Assembly: GCF_010669125.1 (NCBI RefSeq)
Contig: NZ_CP048630.1
Coordinates: 2,058,001-2,122,000, forward strand
DNA length: 64,000 nt
Source: Ancylobacter pratisalsi
Lineage (GTDB): Bacteria; Pseudomonadota; Alphaproteobacteria; Rhizobiales; Xanthobacteraceae
Direction: 5' to 3'
The position numbers and the translations under genes were made by a program. Below the pieces are notes generated by a model, which saw nothing but the letters and a program-made list of their open reading frames with translations, was not told the DNA's origin and searched no databases. Below are positions 52,161 through 62,606 of this stretch, piece by piece. How positions within the stretch are numbered: the first letter of the stretch is position 1; every line of letters starts with the position of its first letter.

Positions 52161-52803
52161 ATCTGGCCCCGAGACAGGCCTCGGCCAGCGCCATGAAGGC
52201 CCGGGCGCGGTGCGAGAGGCCACGGCCCAGAGGCGGCAGACCGTGCTTCTCGGCGCCGGTCATCTCGCCGAAGGTGCGGCTGTGGCCATCCGGCTGGAAC
52301 ATGGGATCGTAGCCGAACCCCGCGGGACCGCGCGGAGGCCAGACCAGCGTGCCTTCGACGACACCCTCGAAATCCTCCAGATGGCCATCGGGCCAGGCCA
52401 GACAGAGCGCGGAGATGAAATAGGCCCGGCGCAGATCGGGAATAGTGGCCTGTGCATCGCGCAGGCCCTCCTCGACCTTGGCCATGGCAGCCATGAAGTC
52501 TTTCTCAGGTCCCGCCCATCGCGCGGTATAGAGCCCCGGCGCCCCGCCGAGCGCTTCCACGCACAGGCCGGAATCGTCGGCGAAAGCTGGAAGACCGGAA
52601 GCGTTCGCCGCCGAAACCGCCTTGATCCGGGCGTTCTCGGCAAAGGTGCCACCCGTCTCCTCGGGCTCCGGCAGGCCGAGATCGTCGGCCGACACCGCGT
52701 CGACGCCGTAAGGCGCCAGCAGGCCCCGCATTTCCTCAAGCTTGCCGGCATTGTGGGTCGCGATCACGACGCGCCCGGCGAGGCGGCGATGGGATTCAGC
52801 CAT
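52153..52803 (-). CDS. rdgB: RdgB/HAM1 non-canonical purine NTP pyrophosphatase
   Basis: 216 residues. Motifs [50 protein letters not shown] and [20 protein letters not shown] are conserved. It removes dITP, ITP and XTP from the nucleotide pool. It begins three bases after the rph stop and overlaps hemW, an rph-rdgB-hemW operon common in this group. Confidence 0.96.
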   Translation of the reverse strand: MAESHRRLAGRVVIATHNAGKLEEMRGLLAPYGVDAVSADDLGLPEPEETGGTFAENARIKAVSAANASGLPAFADDSGLCVEALGGAPGLYTARWAGPEKDFMAAMAKVEEGLRDAQATIPDLRRAYFISALCLAWPDGHLEDFEGVVEGTLVWPPRGPAGFGYDPMFQPDGHSRTFGEMTGAEKHGLPPLGRGLSHRARAFMALAEACLGARFD

Positions 52804-52806
52804 GGC

Positions 52807-53520
52807 TCAGGCCACCGCCAGCTTCTGGAGATCGACCAGCTTGGTCACGCCCTTGCGGGCCAGGCCGACCATGGCGTTGAACTCGCCCTCGGTGAAGGGC
52901 GTCTTCTCCGCCGTTCCCTGAATCTCGACGAAGCCCCCCGCGCCGGTCATCACGAAATTGCAGTCCGTCTCAGCGTCGGAATCTTCCGCATAGTCGAGAT
53001 CAAGGCGCGGCTCGCCATCGACGATGCCGCACGACACTGCCGCGATGTGGTCGCGCAGCGGGATGGTGGGCAGCATACCGCGCGTCTTCATCCAGCTCAG
53101 GCAGTCATGAAGCGCGATCCAGGCCCCGGTGACCGACGCGGTGCGTGTTCCCCCGTCGGCCTGGATCACGTCGCAGTCGACGGTAATCTGACGTTCGCCA
53201 AGCTTTTGGAGATCGACCACCGCGCGCAGCGAACGCCCGATCAGGCGCTGGATCTCCTGGGTGCGGCCCGAGGGCTTGCCGGCCGTCACCTCACGGCGCG
53301 TGCGCTCGTGGGTGGCGCGTGGCAACATGCCATACTCGGCCGTCACCCAGCCACGGCCTTGCCCCTTCAGCCACGGCGGCAGGCGCTCTTCCAAAGTGGC
53401 GGCGACAAGAACATGGGTCTCGCCAAATTTCACGAGGCAGCTACCCTCGGCGTGGCGAAGCACGCCGCGTTCGAAGCTGACGGCTCGCATCTCGTCGGTG
53501 GCGCGGCGTGAAGGACGCAT
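52807..53520 (-). CDS. rph: Ribonuclease PH
   Basis: 237 residues, the family length, from ATG 53520 with GGAGAGAG upstream. [71 protein letters not shown] and [20 protein letters not shown] are typical. It trims tRNA 3' ends with phosphate. It is divergent from hrcA. Confidence 0.97.
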   Translation of the reverse strand: MRPSRRATDEMRAVSFERGVLRHAEGSCLVKFGETHVLVAATLEERLPPWLKGQGRGWVTAEYGMLPRATHERTRREVTAGKPSGRTQEIQRLIGRSLRAVVDLQKLGERQITVDCDVIQADGGTRTASVTGAWIALHDCLSWMKTRGMLPTIPLRDHIAAVSCGIVDGEPRLDLDYAEDSDAETDCNFVMTGAGGFVEIQGTAEKTPFTEGEFNAMVGLARKGVTKLVDLQKLAVA

Positions 53521-53591
53521 ACGGAAACTCTCTCCAAGTTTGAGCCGGCACTTGTACGGGGCAGACCATTTGCGCTCAAGCCCGCAGATCG

Positions 53592-53619
53592 CTTGAACCG
53601 ATGAGGTGAATGCCGAAAT
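53592..53619 (+). promoter_or_regulatory. Heat-shock (RpoH-type) promoter candidate for hrcA
   Basis: CTTG at 53592-53595, 17 bases, then CCGAAAT at 53613-53619. It fits CTTG-N17/18-CYTATNT at most fixed positions (two -10 mismatches). Transcription would start near 53627, which favours the hrcA start at 53652 over 53610. No CIRCE palindrome (TTAGCACTC-N9-GAGTGCTAA) is present. Confidence 0.45.
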
Positions 53620-53651
53620 ATAGCGCTGCAACGATAGGATTCAGCTGCGCA

Positions 53652-54752
53652 ATGCCACTTGATCCTCTGATCACCGCCGCCGCCCCGCATCTCGCGCGTC
53701 TCGACGAGCGCTCGCGTGAGATTTTTCGCCAGATCGTCGAGACCTATCTCGCGACCGGCGAGCCCGCCGGCTCGCGCAATATCTCGCGTCTCATCCCGAT
53801 GACGCTGTCGCCGGCCTCGGTCCGCAACGTCATGGCGGATCTCGAAGCGGCGGGGCTCATCTTTGCCCCCCACACCAGCGCCGGACGGCTGCCGACCGAC
53901 CGTGGGCTGCGCTTCTTCGTCGATGCGCTGCTTGAAATCGGGGACGTATCGGAAGACGAACGTAACGCGATCGAGCTGCAGGTGCGCGCAGCAGCCAGGG
54001 CGCAGTCGGTGGAGGGCGTGCTGGCAGAAGCCTCCAATATGCTCTCCGGCCTCTCGCGCGGTGCCGGCATCGTGACCGCAAGCCGGGTCGACGGCCGGCT
54101 GAAGCACATCGAATTCGTGCCGTTGGACGCCAATCGCGCGCTGCTGATCCTGGTATCGGAAGACGGCGAGGTCGAAAACCGGCTGGTGCCGCTTCCGACA
54201 GGTCTTCCCGTCTCGGCGCTGGTCGAGGCCACCAATTTTCTGAACTCGCGCACCCGCGGGCGCACGCTCGCCGAGCTCCGCGCCGAAGTCGAGCGCACCC
54301 TTGCCGAGCGGCGGGCCGAGCTCGACGAGGTCACCGCGCGCGTGGTCGAGACCGGGCTTGCGAGTTGGTCGGGCGGCGACAAGGCCGAACGCAGGCTGAT
54401 CGTGCGCGGCCAGACCCGCCTTCTGCACGACCTGAAGGCGATCGAGGATCTTGAGCGGGTGCGCCTGCTGTTCGATGACCTCGACTCCAAGCAGGAGGTG
54501 GTCGACCTTCTCGGGCGCGCCGAGGAGGCGCAGGCGCTGCGCATCTTCATCGGTTCCGAGAACAATCTTTTCTCGCTCTCGGGCTCCTCCACCATCGTCG
54601 CGCCCTATCGCGACGGACAGGGCCGAGTGGTCGGCGTGCTCGGCGTGATCGGGCCGACACGGCTGAATTACGCCCGTATCGTACCCATGGTGGACTTCAC
54701 CGCGCGCGTCGTCAGCCGGGTATTGGCCGGCCCCGGAGCCGACGCAGCTTGA
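53652..54752 (+). CDS. hrcA: Heat-inducible transcription repressor HrcA
   Basis: 366 residues. The winged-helix N terminus ([54 protein letters not shown]) and [22 protein letters not shown] are diagnostic, and the GAF-like dimerisation region ends [26 protein letters not shown]. HrcA represses groESL through CIRCE, with GroEL as corepressor. ATG 53652 matches the family N terminus; an ATG at 53610 would overlap the proposed promoter. Confidence 0.95.
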   Translation: MPLDPLITAAAPHLARLDERSREIFRQIVETYLATGEPAGSRNISRLIPMTLSPASVRNVMADLEAAGLIFAPHTSAGRLPTDRGLRFFVDALLEIGDVSEDERNAIELQVRAAARAQSVEGVLAEASNMLSGLSRGAGIVTASRVDGRLKHIEFVPLDANRALLILVSEDGEVENRLVPLPTGLPVSALVEATNFLNSRTRGRTLAELRAEVERTLAERRAELDEVTARVVETGLASWSGGDKAERRLIVRGQTRLLHDLKAIEDLERVRLLFDDLDSKQEVVDLLGRAEEAQALRIFIGSENNLFSLSGSSTIVAPYRDGQGRVVGVLGVIGPTRLNYARIVPMVDFTARVVSRVLAGPGADAA

Positions 54753-54776
54753 TTTTTGATGCTCGCGCCCCGATAT
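54748..54776 (+). promoter_or_regulatory. Heat-shock (RpoH-type) promoter candidate for grpE
   Basis: CTTG at 54748-54751, 18 bases, then CCGATAT at 54770-54776, overlapping the hrcA stop codon. It fits CTTG-N17/18-CYTATNT except for one base. It would give grpE its own start near 54784, 50 bases before the ATG. Confidence 0.5.
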
Positions 54777-54833
54777 GGCGCACATCCGCCGAATGTTGTC
54801 GGCGGGCGAGATATTTCTCCCGACGAGGTACTT

Positions 54834-55454
54834 ATGAGCGAACATTCCCGCGATCCGGCGGAACAGACTGACGCGATGCCCGACGCTCCCGAAATGGAGA
54901 ACGGCGCGGCGGCGGCCCCCGCGGACGACGCCGCGCTTCTCGCGGCCGAGAAGGAACGCCTCGAGGCCGAGGTCGCGAGCCTGAAGGACAAGTTCCTGCG
55001 CGCCTTCGCCGAGGCGGACAATGTGCGCCGCCGCGCCGAGCGTGAGGTTGCCGACGCCAAGGTCTACGGCATTACGGGCTTTGCCCGTGATGTGCTGAAC
55101 GTCGCCGACGACTTCGAGCGCGCGATGGGCGCCATCGACGCCGAGGCCCGCGACGCGGCGGAAGGCACGCTGAAGACACTGATCGACGGCATCGAGCTGA
55201 CATCCCGCGCCCTGATCCAGACGCTCACCAAGCATGGCGTGGCTCGGATCGAGGCCGAGGGGTCGAAGTTCGATCCCAATCTGCACCAGGCGATGTTTGA
55301 AGTGCCGAATGCGGAACTGCCCAACGGGACCGTCGTGCAGGTCATCCAGCCCGGCTACACCATTGGCGGACGCGTTCTGCGCCCGGCGCTGGTTGGCGTT
55401 TCCAAGGGCGGGCCCAAGGCAGCGCCCACCGACGCCCCCGCCGACCCGAACTGA
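54834..55454 (+). CDS. grpE: Nucleotide exchange factor GrpE
   Basis: 206 residues. An acidic N-terminal tail precedes the long helix [30 protein letters not shown], then [15 protein letters not shown] and the C-terminal beta domain [17 protein letters not shown] and [23 protein letters not shown]. It releases ADP from DnaK. GAGG lies before ATG 54834; the frame further upstream is the hrcA-grpE spacer. Confidence 0.96.
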   Translation: MSEHSRDPAEQTDAMPDAPEMENGAAAAPADDAALLAAEKERLEAEVASLKDKFLRAFAEADNVRRRAEREVADAKVYGITGFARDVLNVADDFERAMGAIDAEARDAAEGTLKTLIDGIELTSRALIQTLTKHGVARIEAEGSKFDPNLHQAMFEVPNAELPNGTVVQVIQPGYTIGGRVLRPALVGVSKGGPKAAPTDAPADPN

Positions 55455-55469
55455 TCGGCCACGCTTTCA

Positions 55470-55489
55470 GCGGCCCGATTTCGGGCTGC
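55470..55489. terminator. Short hairpin after grpE
   Basis: GCGGCCCG-ATTT-CGGGCTGC forms an 8-bp stem with one G-T pair, 16 bases after the grpE stop and before the end of the convergent secreted-protein gene. No T-tract follows, so the terminator role is tentative. Confidence 0.4.
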
Positions 55490-55563
55490 GGATGCCAAAG
55501 TCCGCGGCCCGGAGAACGGCAACCGCGCGGCCATATGTTTGGTCCGCGCGGGTTACGCCTGCG

Positions 55564-56526
55564 TCAGCGCATCTCGATACCGTCGCGCAAGCCGCGCATC
55601 GCGGTGAAGCTGGTGTCGAATCCCTCCGCCGGGGCGACACCGACCATGCGCAGATAGCCGGCCCGGCCAAAGCGCAGCCATTGCGCCACCTTGACCGGCT
55701 TTCCCGACTGCATCTCCACGGCCTTGGCGATCAGCTCGTAGCCCGGCTGGCCGCCGATGCGTTGCGGGCCGCCGCGCTCGACCTTCAGTTCCTTCACGCC
55801 GGGCACACTGGAAATCGCGCGCTTGGCAAGGCTCTCGCGATCATCCTCGCGCACATCGCCCGGTGCGGCCGCGATGATGAAGAACGGCTGGCTGGCGATA
55901 TCGGCCGCTTTTTCCTCGCCCTTGGTCAGCAGCACCGCGTTGTTGCCGAGCACGCGCACGACCCGATAGCCCTCCATGTTCTGGATCGAGAAGGGCAGGC
56001 CAGCCAGAAGTTCGTCCTGTGTCGGCGGCGGGCGGAAGGTGACGCTCATCAACGCCGCGTCCACCGCGCTGTCGGGATAACGCGCCGACGCCTCTTCGGG
56101 AAACTGCACCGTGACCATGGCGGCCTGTTCACCGGAGCCGACCAGCATGATCCACTTCTTCAGCGCTGCCGGGCCCATGGTCTGATAGCCGGACATCAAC
56201 ACGCCCTTGGCCCCGCCCGGCAGTGTAACGTCGCGCTTTTGCTCGATCGTCACGCCCTTGCTCTGCAGCGCCTCGGGCGTGAAGCTCTTGGACACCTCCT
56301 CAAGCGCGCTGCCTGGCACTTCCATGATCAGGATCGCCGCCCGCGCCACGCGGTCCTCGAAGCCGGGAACACCGGGAATCTCGGCCATACCCGGCGGCGG
56401 CAGAAGGCCCACCGTGCCGTGATTGGGAAAGACCGCCTCCTGCGCGGCGGCCGGCAAAGCGGCCGCGACGAGGAAAAAACAGGCCATGAAGAGGTGGCAG
56501 AGGCGGGCGCGCACGAGACGGCTCAT
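55564..56526 (-). CDS. Secreted protein of unknown function
   Basis: 320 residues from ATG 56526, GGAAACGG upstream. A Sec signal peptide (LCHLFMACFFLVAAALPAAA, likely cut before QEAVF) precedes a soluble mixed alpha/beta protein with repeated segments such as MLVGSGEQAAMVTVQFPEEAS and GGQPGYELIAKAVEMQSG. These resemble proteins that recur in Hyphomicrobiales beside alkB or grpE, but no named family can be given with confidence. No membrane anchor or catalytic motif is seen. Confidence 0.75.
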   Translation of the reverse strand: MSRLVRARLCHLFMACFFLVAAALPAAAQEAVFPNHGTVGLLPPPGMAEIPGVPGFEDRVARAAILIMEVPGSALEEVSKSFTPEALQSKGVTIEQKRDVTLPGGAKGVLMSGYQTMGPAALKKWIMLVGSGEQAAMVTVQFPEEASARYPDSAVDAALMSVTFRPPPTQDELLAGLPFSIQNMEGYRVVRVLGNNAVLLTKGEEKAADIASQPFFIIAAAPGDVREDDRESLAKRAISSVPGVKELKVERGGPQRIGGQPGYELIAKAVEMQSGKPVKVAQWLRFGRAGYLRMVGVAPAEGFDTSFTAMRGLRDGIEMR

Positions 56527-56603
56527 TCCGTTTCCTTCGGTTGAGATCGGCATTCAGGCGGATCGACTTGCCAGCTTCCCGGCCATTCCGCCCCATTCGA
56601 ACG

Positions 56604-57248
56604 TCAAGACGGCAGAATTCCGCCATCCTCGGCAGAATTCACACGACGTAACGTGAGATTGATGCGCCCAGGCTGCTTCAGCAAGGTCGAGCTGTCAGGA
56701 ACAATACGATCAACGCCATGAAAAGCCAGCCGGGCCGGCCCGGACAGAAGCAGCGCATCGCCCGAAGCGAGGCGGATGGAGCGCGTGGGGTCGCCTCGCT
56801 CCTGCCCGCCGATGCGGAACAGCGCGGTATCCCCCAATGAGAGCGAGAGCACCGGCGCGCGCAGTTCGCGTTCATCGCGATCCTGGTGAAGCCCCATGCG
56901 CGCGCCCGGCGCATACCAGTTGATGAGGCAGGCTTCAGGCGCGAGCGAGGCACCGGAAAGCGCGTTCCACGCCTCCAGCAACATTGCGGGCATGGCGGGC
57001 CAGGGCGCGCCGGTTTCGGGATGGTTCGGCTGGTAGCGGTAACCGGTCTCGTCCGCCACCCATCCCAGAGGCCCGCAATTCGACATCCGCACCGAGAGCG
57101 GCTTGCCGGTGCGCGGCATGCGCGGGGAGAACAGCGGCGCGCGCTCCAACACCTGGCGAAGCTCCCCGACCAGACTCTCCTGCCGCGTGCGGTTGAGCCA
57201 GCCGGGCCACCACAGGCACCCGGGAACGATCTCTACCGCCGTAACCAT
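56604..57248 (-). CDS. alkB: AlkB family alpha-ketoglutarate-dependent DNA repair dioxygenase
   Basis: 214 residues. The iron ligands are His and Asp in LHQDRDERELRAPVLSLSLGD and a distal His in LAFHGVDRI; the 2-oxoglutarate Arg is in PGRINLTLRRV. MSNCGPLGWVAD and WYAPGARMG match the bacterial AlkB group. It removes methyl groups from 1-methyladenine and 3-methylcytosine. ATG 57248 lies ten bases after the coaA stop, so co-transcription with coaA is likely. Confidence 0.93.
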   Translation of the reverse strand: MVTAVEIVPGCLWWPGWLNRTRQESLVGELRQVLERAPLFSPRMPRTGKPLSVRMSNCGPLGWVADETGYRYQPNHPETGAPWPAMPAMLLEAWNALSGASLAPEACLINWYAPGARMGLHQDRDERELRAPVLSLSLGDTALFRIGGQERGDPTRSIRLASGDALLLSGPARLAFHGVDRIVPDSSTLLKQPGRINLTLRRVNSAEDGGILPS

Positions 57249-57258
57249 CGGCCCCGCC

Positions 57259-58218
57259 TCAGAGCTTGCGCAAGGAAACCGCTTCGATCTCATGATCCCC
57301 GCCCTTGCGCAGGATCAGGTCGGCGCGCTGGCGGGTCGGCAAGATGTTCTCGCGCAGGTTCACCAGGTTGATGGACCGCCAGATCGAGCGCGCCGTCGCG
57401 TCCGCTTCCGCCTCGGAGAACGCCGCATAGCGGTGAAAATAGGCGGCCGGGTCGCGGAAGGCCGTGCCGCGCAAACGCAGGAATCGCTCGACATACCAGC
57501 GTTCCAGGATCGCCTCGTCGGCATCGATATAGATCTTGAAGTCGAAATAGTCGGAGACGAAGGGAATGGCCTTGCCGTCTTTTGGCGGACGGCTGGTCTG
57601 CAGCACGTTCAACCCCTCGACGATGAGAATGTCCGGCTGGTCGACCTCCACCGTCTCGTGGGGCACGACGTCATAGTTGAAATGGCTGTAGATCGGCGCG
57701 CGGGCGGGGCGGCGGCCGGCCTTGATGTCGGAGAGGAAATGCAGCAGCGCCGGCAGGTCGTAGCTCTCGGGGAATCCCTTGCGCTGCATCAGGCCTTCTT
57801 GCTCCAGCACCGCATTGGGCAGCAGGAAGCCGTCGGTTGTGACGAGCGCGACCTTCGGCGTGTTGGGCCACCGCCCGAGCAGGGCCTGCAGCACACGCGA
57901 CGTCGTCGACTTGCCGACCGCCACCGATCCCGCGACGCCGATGATATAAGGCATCTTGCCGGTCTGCTCGGGCCCAAGGAACTTCTGCATCGCGCGGAAC
58001 AGCTTCTGCGTCGATCCGACATAGATCGAGAGCAGACGCGAAAGCGGCAGGTAGATTTCCTCGATCTCGGAAAGCGAGAGCCGGTCGTTCAGGCCCTGGA
58101 GACGGGTGATCTCGTCGCGCGTCAGGGGTTGGGGCGTATCAGCGCGCAGGCCCGCCCATTCCGCACGCGTGAAGTTACGGTAGGGCGATAGCCCGGCATT
58201 ATCGAGCTTCAGGTCCAT
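57259..58218 (-). CDS. coaA: Pantothenate kinase, type I
   Basis: 319 residues. P-loop [73 protein letters not shown] and [13 protein letters not shown] are characteristic of the CoaA/PanK-I form. It makes 4'-phosphopantothenate, the first step to coenzyme A. It follows hisE after about 150 bases, the usual place next to the his operon in rhizobia. Confidence 0.96.
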   Translation of the reverse strand: MDLKLDNAGLSPYRNFTRAEWAGLRADTPQPLTRDEITRLQGLNDRLSLSEIEEIYLPLSRLLSIYVGSTQKLFRAMQKFLGPEQTGKMPYIIGVAGSVAVGKSTTSRVLQALLGRWPNTPKVALVTTDGFLLPNAVLEQEGLMQRKGFPESYDLPALLHFLSDIKAGRRPARAPIYSHFNYDVVPHETVEVDQPDILIVEGLNVLQTSRPPKDGKAIPFVSDYFDFKIYIDADEAILERWYVERFLRLRGTAFRDPAAYFHRYAAFSEAEADATARSIWRSINLVNLRENILPTRQRADLILRKGGDHEIEAVSLRKL

Positions 58219-58371
58219 GGACGGGTTTCCGAAGGCGTTTCCAGATCGTTCGCCCGGACATTGCCGGCACCGGGCGTTGGTCGACCATATACCTTAAGCA
58301 GAGGCCAAGTGATACCACGGGTTGAAGCGCCCGTATCGGCGCGGCACCCACAGTAATCGCCGGCCGCGCCA

Positions 58372-58707
58372 TCACGTCCTCGACCGCGAAGCCTTCTCGG
58401 CAAGACCGGACTGGTGTGTCCGGGATCCCAGTTCCGCATAGACATCGTCCAGGCTGACGCCCCGTGCCTGCAGCAGCACAACCAGATGGTAGAGAAGATC
58501 GGCGGTTTCGGAAACGACGGCTTTGGTATCGCTGCCCACCGCCGCCAGCGCCGTCTCGATGGCCTCCTCGCCAAGCTTCTGCGCGCATTTGGCGACACCC
58601 TTGGCGAGAAGGCTGCGGGTGTACGACTCTTCGCCCTCCGCGGCCGCACGGCGGGCCACGATGGCGGAAAGCTCGTCAAGGCTTACGCGCACGGGCGTAT
58701 CGTTCAT
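58372..58707 (-). CDS. hisE: Phosphoribosyl-ATP pyrophosphatase
   Basis: 111 residues, a MazG-like all-helical enzyme for the second step of histidine synthesis. [31 protein letters not shown] and [28 protein letters not shown] carry the metal-binding Glu and Asp. It starts three bases after the hisF stop and is the last his gene of the operon. hisI is not in the window. Confidence 0.96.
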   Translation of the reverse strand: MNDTPVRVSLDELSAIVARRAAAEGEESYTRSLLAKGVAKCAQKLGEEAIETALAAVGSDTKAVVSETADLLYHLVVLLQARGVSLDDVYAELGSRTHQSGLAEKASRSRT

Positions 58708-58710
58708 GTC

Positions 58711-59523
58711 TCAGCCCTTTGCGAAATCGTCGCCGCCACCGCGCCGGACGGGAAGCCCGGCCTGAGCCAGGCAGTCTTTTGCCTCGCCGATGGTGAAAGT
58801 GCCGAAATGGAAGATGGAGGCGGCAAGGACCGCTGACGCACCGCCCTCGCGGATCCCCTCGACCAGGTGATCGAGCGTACCCACGCCGCCCGAGGCAATC
58901 ACCGGCACCGGCACGGCGTCGGCAATGGCGCGGGTCAGGGCGAGGTCAAAGCCCTCACCGGTGCCGTCGCGATCCATCGAGGTGAGCAGAATTTCGCCCG
59001 CACCGAGCGAGACCACTTCACGGGCATAGTCCACCGCATCGATACCGGTGCGGTTGCGGCCACCATGCGTGAAGATCTCCCAGCGGTCCGGCTCCCCCGC
59101 ACCCGACACCTTCTTGGCATCGATGGCGACCACGATGCACTGCTCGCCGAACTTCTCGGCCGCCTCGCGCACGAATGCGCGCCGGTTTACCGCCGCCGTG
59201 TTTATCGACACCTTGTCGGCGCCGGCATTCAACAGGGCGCGGATGTCCTCGACCGTACGCACCCCGCCTCCCACCGTCAGCGGCATGAAGCACTGCTCGG
59301 CGGTGCGGCTCACCACATCGATCAGCGTGCTGCGCGCCTCGACGCTGGCGGTAATGTCGAGAAAGCACAGCTCGTCCGCCCCGGCGGCATCATAGGCCTT
59401 TGCCGCCTCGACCGGATCGCCTGCGTCGCGCAGGTCGACAAACTTCACGCCTTTGACGACGCGGCCGTCCTTGACGTCGAGACAAGGGATGACGCGTACC
59501 TTGAGCCTGGATGCCTCGCTCAC
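58711..59523 (-). CDS. hisF: Imidazole glycerol phosphate synthase, cyclase subunit
   Basis: 270 residues, a (beta/alpha)8 barrel. [18 protein letters not shown] with the catalytic Asp, [61 protein letters not shown] with the second Asp, and [17 protein letters not shown] are all present. GTG 59523 overlaps the hisA stop as GTGA. It is about 15 residues longer than usual, partly from the N-terminal SEASR tail. Confidence 0.96.
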   Translation of the reverse strand: MSEASRLKVRVIPCLDVKDGRVVKGVKFVDLRDAGDPVEAAKAYDAAGADELCFLDITASVEARSTLIDVVSRTAEQCFMPLTVGGGVRTVEDIRALLNAGADKVSINTAAVNRRAFVREAAEKFGEQCIVVAIDAKKVSGAGEPDRWEIFTHGGRNRTGIDAVDYAREVVSLGAGEILLTSMDRDGTGEGFDLALTRAIADAVPVPVIASGGVGTLDHLVEGIREGGASAVLAASIFHFGTFTIGEAKDCLAQAGLPVRRGGGDDFAKG

Positions 59524-60254
59524 GCCGCCAGCCCCGCAACCATTGCCAGCGCCACGCGCGGATCGAGCCGGCCATCATAGAGTGCGCGCCCGGTGATGGC
59601 GCCCTCAAGCTTGGCGGCCCGCGGCTCCAGAAGCGCGCGCACGTCCTCGAGCGAGGCGAGGCCGCCGGAGGCGACGACGGGAATCGAGATCGATTCCGCC
59701 AGTGCGATCGTGGCCTCAAGGTTGAGACCCTTCAGCAGCCCGTCGCGGGAGATGTCGGTGTAGATGATCGCGGCGACCCCCGCGTCCTCGAAGCGCTGCG
59801 CCAGCTCCAGCGCCGTGAGATCCGACGTTTCGGCCCAGCCTTCCACGGCCACACGCCCGTCCCGCGCGTCAAGCCCCACCGCGATACTGCCCGGAAAGCG
59901 GCGGGCCGCTTCCTTGACGAAGGCAGGATCGCGCACCGCTGCCGTACCGAGGATCACCCGGGTGATGCCTTTTCCAAGCCAGGCCTCGACACCGGCCAGA
60001 TCGCGAATGCCGCCGCCAAGCTGCACCGGCATCGTCACCGCTTCGAGGATGCGCTCGACCGCATGGGCGTTCACCGGCTTGCCGGCGAACGCTCCGTCGA
60101 GGTCCACGATATGCAGATAGCGGAAGCCTTGCTGCTCGAACTGGGCGGCCTGCTGCGCGGGGTCATGGTTGAAGACGGTGGCCTGCGCCATGTCGCCCTG
60201 CTTGAGGCGCACGCACATGCCGTCCTTGAGATCGATAGCGGGGAAAAGGATCAC
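59520..60254 (-). CDS. hisA: ProFAR isomerase HisA
   Basis: 244 residues, a barrel homologous to His[20 protein letters not shown] with the first Asp, [35 protein letters not shown], and [17 protein letters not shown] with the second Asp are conserved. GTG 60254 is chosen because it gives the family start [12 protein letters not shown] and overlaps the hisH stop as GTGA; a GTG three codons upstream is possible. Confidence 0.96.
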   Translation of the reverse strand: MILFPAIDLKDGMCVRLKQGDMAQATVFNHDPAQQAAQFEQQGFRYLHIVDLDGAFAGKPVNAHAVERILEAVTMPVQLGGGIRDLAGVEAWLGKGITRVILGTAAVRDPAFVKEAARRFPGSIAVGLDARDGRVAVEGWAETSDLTALELAQRFEDAGVAAIIYTDISRDGLLKGLNLEATIALAESISIPVVASGGLASLEDVRALLEPRAAKLEGAITGRALYDGRLDPRVALAMVAGLAA

Positions 60255-60913
60255 GGCGTCCACGTCAGGAAGTTGGCGAGAAGGGCAAGGCCGAGCCGTT
60301 GGCTCTTCTCGGGATGGAACTGGGTGCCGGCGATGTTGTCGCGGGCGACGACGGCGGTCACGGACTGACCGTAGTCAGTGGTCGCGACCACGTCCTCGGC
60401 CCGCGCTGCGGCCAGGTGATAGGAATGAACGAAATAGGCATCGAGCCCGTTCTCGCCGGTCGGAATGCCCTCGAGGATGGGGTGCGCGCGACGCAGGTTC
60501 AGCGCGTTCCACCCCATATGCGGGATTTTCAGCGTCGGATCGGACGGGGCGATCTTCACCACATCGCCGGAGATCCAGTCCAACCCCGCCGTTACCCCGT
60601 GCTCCAGACCGCGTGTCGCCATGAGCTGGAGGCCGACGCAGATGCCCAGAAACGGCCGGCCGCGCGCGATCACCGCCTCGGTGAGAGCCTCCACCATGCC
60701 GGGAACGGCGTCGAGCCCGCGGCGGCAATCGGCGTAGGCGCCGACGCCGGGCAGCACCACGCGGTCCGCACGGCGCACCACTTCCGGATCGGCGGTCACG
60801 ATGATCGCCTTGCCCGTGCCCCCCTCGCGTGCGGCGCGCTCCAGCGCCTTGCCGGCGGAGTGCAGATTGCCGGAGCCATAGTCGATCAGCGCCACGGGCG
60901 CGGGCGGGTTCAT
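60251..60913 (-). CDS. hisH: Imidazole glycerol phosphate synthase, glutaminase subunit
   Basis: 220 residues. [18 protein letters not shown] at the start, the nucleophile Cys in [12 protein letters not shown], and the His and Glu of the triad in [14 protein letters not shown] are intact. It supplies ammonia to HisF. It overlaps the DUF2628 gene stop and hisA start by four bases each. Confidence 0.97.
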   Translation of the reverse strand: MNPPAPVALIDYGSGNLHSAGKALERAAREGGTGKAIIVTADPEVVRRADRVVLPGVGAYADCRRGLDAVPGMVEALTEAVIARGRPFLGICVGLQLMATRGLEHGVTAGLDWISGDVVKIAPSDPTLKIPHMGWNALNLRRAHPILEGIPTGENGLDAYFVHSYHLAAARAEDVVATTDYGQSVTAVVARDNIAGTQFHPEKSQRLGLALLANFLTWTP

Positions 60914-61419
60914 CGTCCGGCCTCCGGAAACAGGCCGAGCACCGTGCCCTCGACGGGACGTGCCGGCATAAGCGACAGGGAAGACGCCACGGCCTCGCGC
61001 CGTGGCTGTCGCCCGGTGTCGCGCGGCGTCACCAGGCCACCAATCAGCCTGGCCTCGAAATAGCGCTGCTCGGCCTCTTCAAGCCGACGCGCCACCACGA
61101 CACCCGCCTCCTCAAAGCCAGCGAGGGCAAGCTTTCCGCGGCGAAGGTCGGGCAGCATGAGCGCGACAGCCAGATGCGTCAGGCAGAGCAGCACAAGCGC
61201 GTCGGAATCGACATCGAGTGCGAACACCGTGCCCACCAGCGCCGCCTGGATCAGCAGATAGGCCAGAAACCCCAGCCAAAGGCGATGAAACAGCAGAACT
61301 AGCGGCGCGAGGAACAGCGCGCTCCACGAGAAGCCCTCGCGCAGGAACACGATCTCCTGCGCCCAAAGCTGCGTGGTCGCCTCCGTGTCTGCCGGCTCGA
61401 ACACGGTCCAGATCGCCAT
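60910..61419 (-). CDS. DUF2628 domain-containing membrane protein
   Basis: 169 residues. An N-terminal block typical of DUF2628 ([65 protein letters not shown]) contains two membrane helices, with a third ([15 protein letters not shown]). The C-terminal 70 residues are cytosolic and polar. It is wedged between hisB and hisH, an arrangement common in Hyphomicrobiales, but no role in histidine synthesis is known. Confidence 0.88.
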   Translation of the reverse strand: MAIWTVFEPADTEATTQLWAQEIVFLREGFSWSALFLAPLVLLFHRLWLGFLAYLLIQAALVGTVFALDVDSDALVLLCLTHLAVALMLPDLRRGKLALAGFEEAGVVVARRLEEAEQRYFEARLIGGLVTPRDTGRQPRREAVASSLSLMPARPVEGTVLGLFPEAGR

Positions 61420-61428
61420 GGTTTGCCC

Positions 61429-62022
61429 TCAGCCGCCGAGGCTGCCCTTGGTGGAAGGAATCTCCCCGGCACTCGCCGGATCGATCGCTACCGCCACGCG
61501 CAGCGCCCGCGCCAGCCCCTTGAAGCAGCTTTCGGCGATGTGGTGGGCGTTCAGCCCGTAGAGCGTCTCCACATGGAGCGTCAGGCCGGCATTGATCGCG
61601 AACGCCTGGAAAAACTCGCGCACCAGTTCGGTGTCGAACTCCCCGATCTTCGGCGCCGGGAACTCGGTGCGGAAGACCAGGAACGGGCGACCGGAAATAT
61701 CCAGCGCGACGCGGGTCAGCGTCTCGTCCATCGGCAGATGCAGGCTCGCATAGCGGGTCACGCCGCGCATGTCGCCCAGCGCCGCCTTCACCGCCTGGCC
61801 GAGCGCGATGCCGACATCCTCCACCGTGTGGTGAAAATCGATGTGCAGATCGCCCTTGGCCTCGATCTCCATGTCGATGCGCGAATGACGCGCGAGCAGG
61901 TCGAGCATATGATCGAAGAAGCCGACACCCGTCGCGATCGTCGCCTTGCCCGTGCCGTCGAGGTCGACGGCAAGGCGGATCTGCGTTTCCTTGGTGGCGC
62001 GGGTTATGGTGGCCGTGCGCAT
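61429..62022 (-). CDS. hisB: Imidazoleglycerol-phosphate dehydratase
   Basis: 197 residues, the monofunctional form. [61 protein letters not shown] and [19 protein letters not shown] contain the manganese-binding His and Glu residues. It removes water from imidazoleglycerol-phosphate. ATG 62022 matches the family start; the open frame further upstream is not conserved. First gene of the his operon seen here. Confidence 0.96.
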   Translation of the reverse strand: MRTATITRATKETQIRLAVDLDGTGKATIATGVGFFDHMLDLLARHSRIDMEIEAKGDLHIDFHHTVEDVGIALGQAVKAALGDMRGVTRYASLHLPMDETLTRVALDISGRPFLVFRTEFPAPKIGEFDTELVREFFQAFAINAGLTLHVETLYGLNAHHIAESCFKGLARALRVAVAIDPASAGEIPSTKGSLGG

Positions 62023-62183
62023 GCTTGGGGCTCCCGGAAGAGCCGGCGTCTTAGCAGCTATGGCACCGTGATGCCATATGCGCGCGCCCCGTGACATGCG
62101 CGGGTGCTGGCGAGGCGCGCGTAAGTCCCTCATCACTCCCCCGAAAGCTTCCCCAGACAACCGAAACACCCAAGGCTCCGCCC

Positions 62184-62533
62184 ATGGACAAAGCGGCGCT
62201 GCGCGCCCGCGCGTCGCTCTTCCTCGCCGTCTTCATCGACATCTTCTCCTTCGGCCTGATGTATCCGCTGATCGGTGCCCTGTTGGACAGCGGATGGATT
62301 GAAGCCGCCTATGGGCCGCACACACGAGACACACTGCTCTCACTGGCCTTCTCACTGCTCCCCATCGGCATGTTCTTCGGCGCCGCGATTCTGGTCGATC
62401 TGTCGGATGGGCTCGGGCGGCAGCGCACGTTGATGATCTGCATGAGCGGGCTGGCGTCAGCTACCGACTGATGTGGATCTCTCTGGAGGTTGGCCATCTG
62501 TGGCTGTTCTTTGTCGGCCGGCTCACCTCGTGA
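62184..62533 (+). pseudogene. Frameshifted 5' remnant of an MFS transporter
   Basis: A frame from ATG 62184 encodes 95 residues: the first MFS helix ([26 protein letters not shown]), a loop, and a second helix with the MFS signature loop (LSDGLGRQRTLMICM), then stops at 62469-62471. In the +2 frame the sequence continues as a third MFS helix (SYRLMWISLEVGHLWLFFVGRL) up to TGA 62531-62533, after which the remaining nine or so helices are absent. So about 110 of the usual 400 residues survive, with one frameshift near 62450-62460 and a 3' deletion. Confidence 0.8.
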
Positions 62534-62606
62534 CTCATGGCCGACCACCCCCGAGTTGCGCTGACGCCGGGAGGCCTTAAGTAAGGCGTCGCTACCGGAG
62601 CCCGTC

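Noticed and set aside
53521..53651. CIRCE operator upstream of hrcA
   Set aside because: No TTAGCACTC-N9-GAGTGCTAA or close variant is present in the rph-hrcA spacer.
53430..55286. 618-codon minus-strand frame opposite hrcA and grpE
   Set aside because: It runs across two well-identified genes and their spacer and has no recognisable domain.
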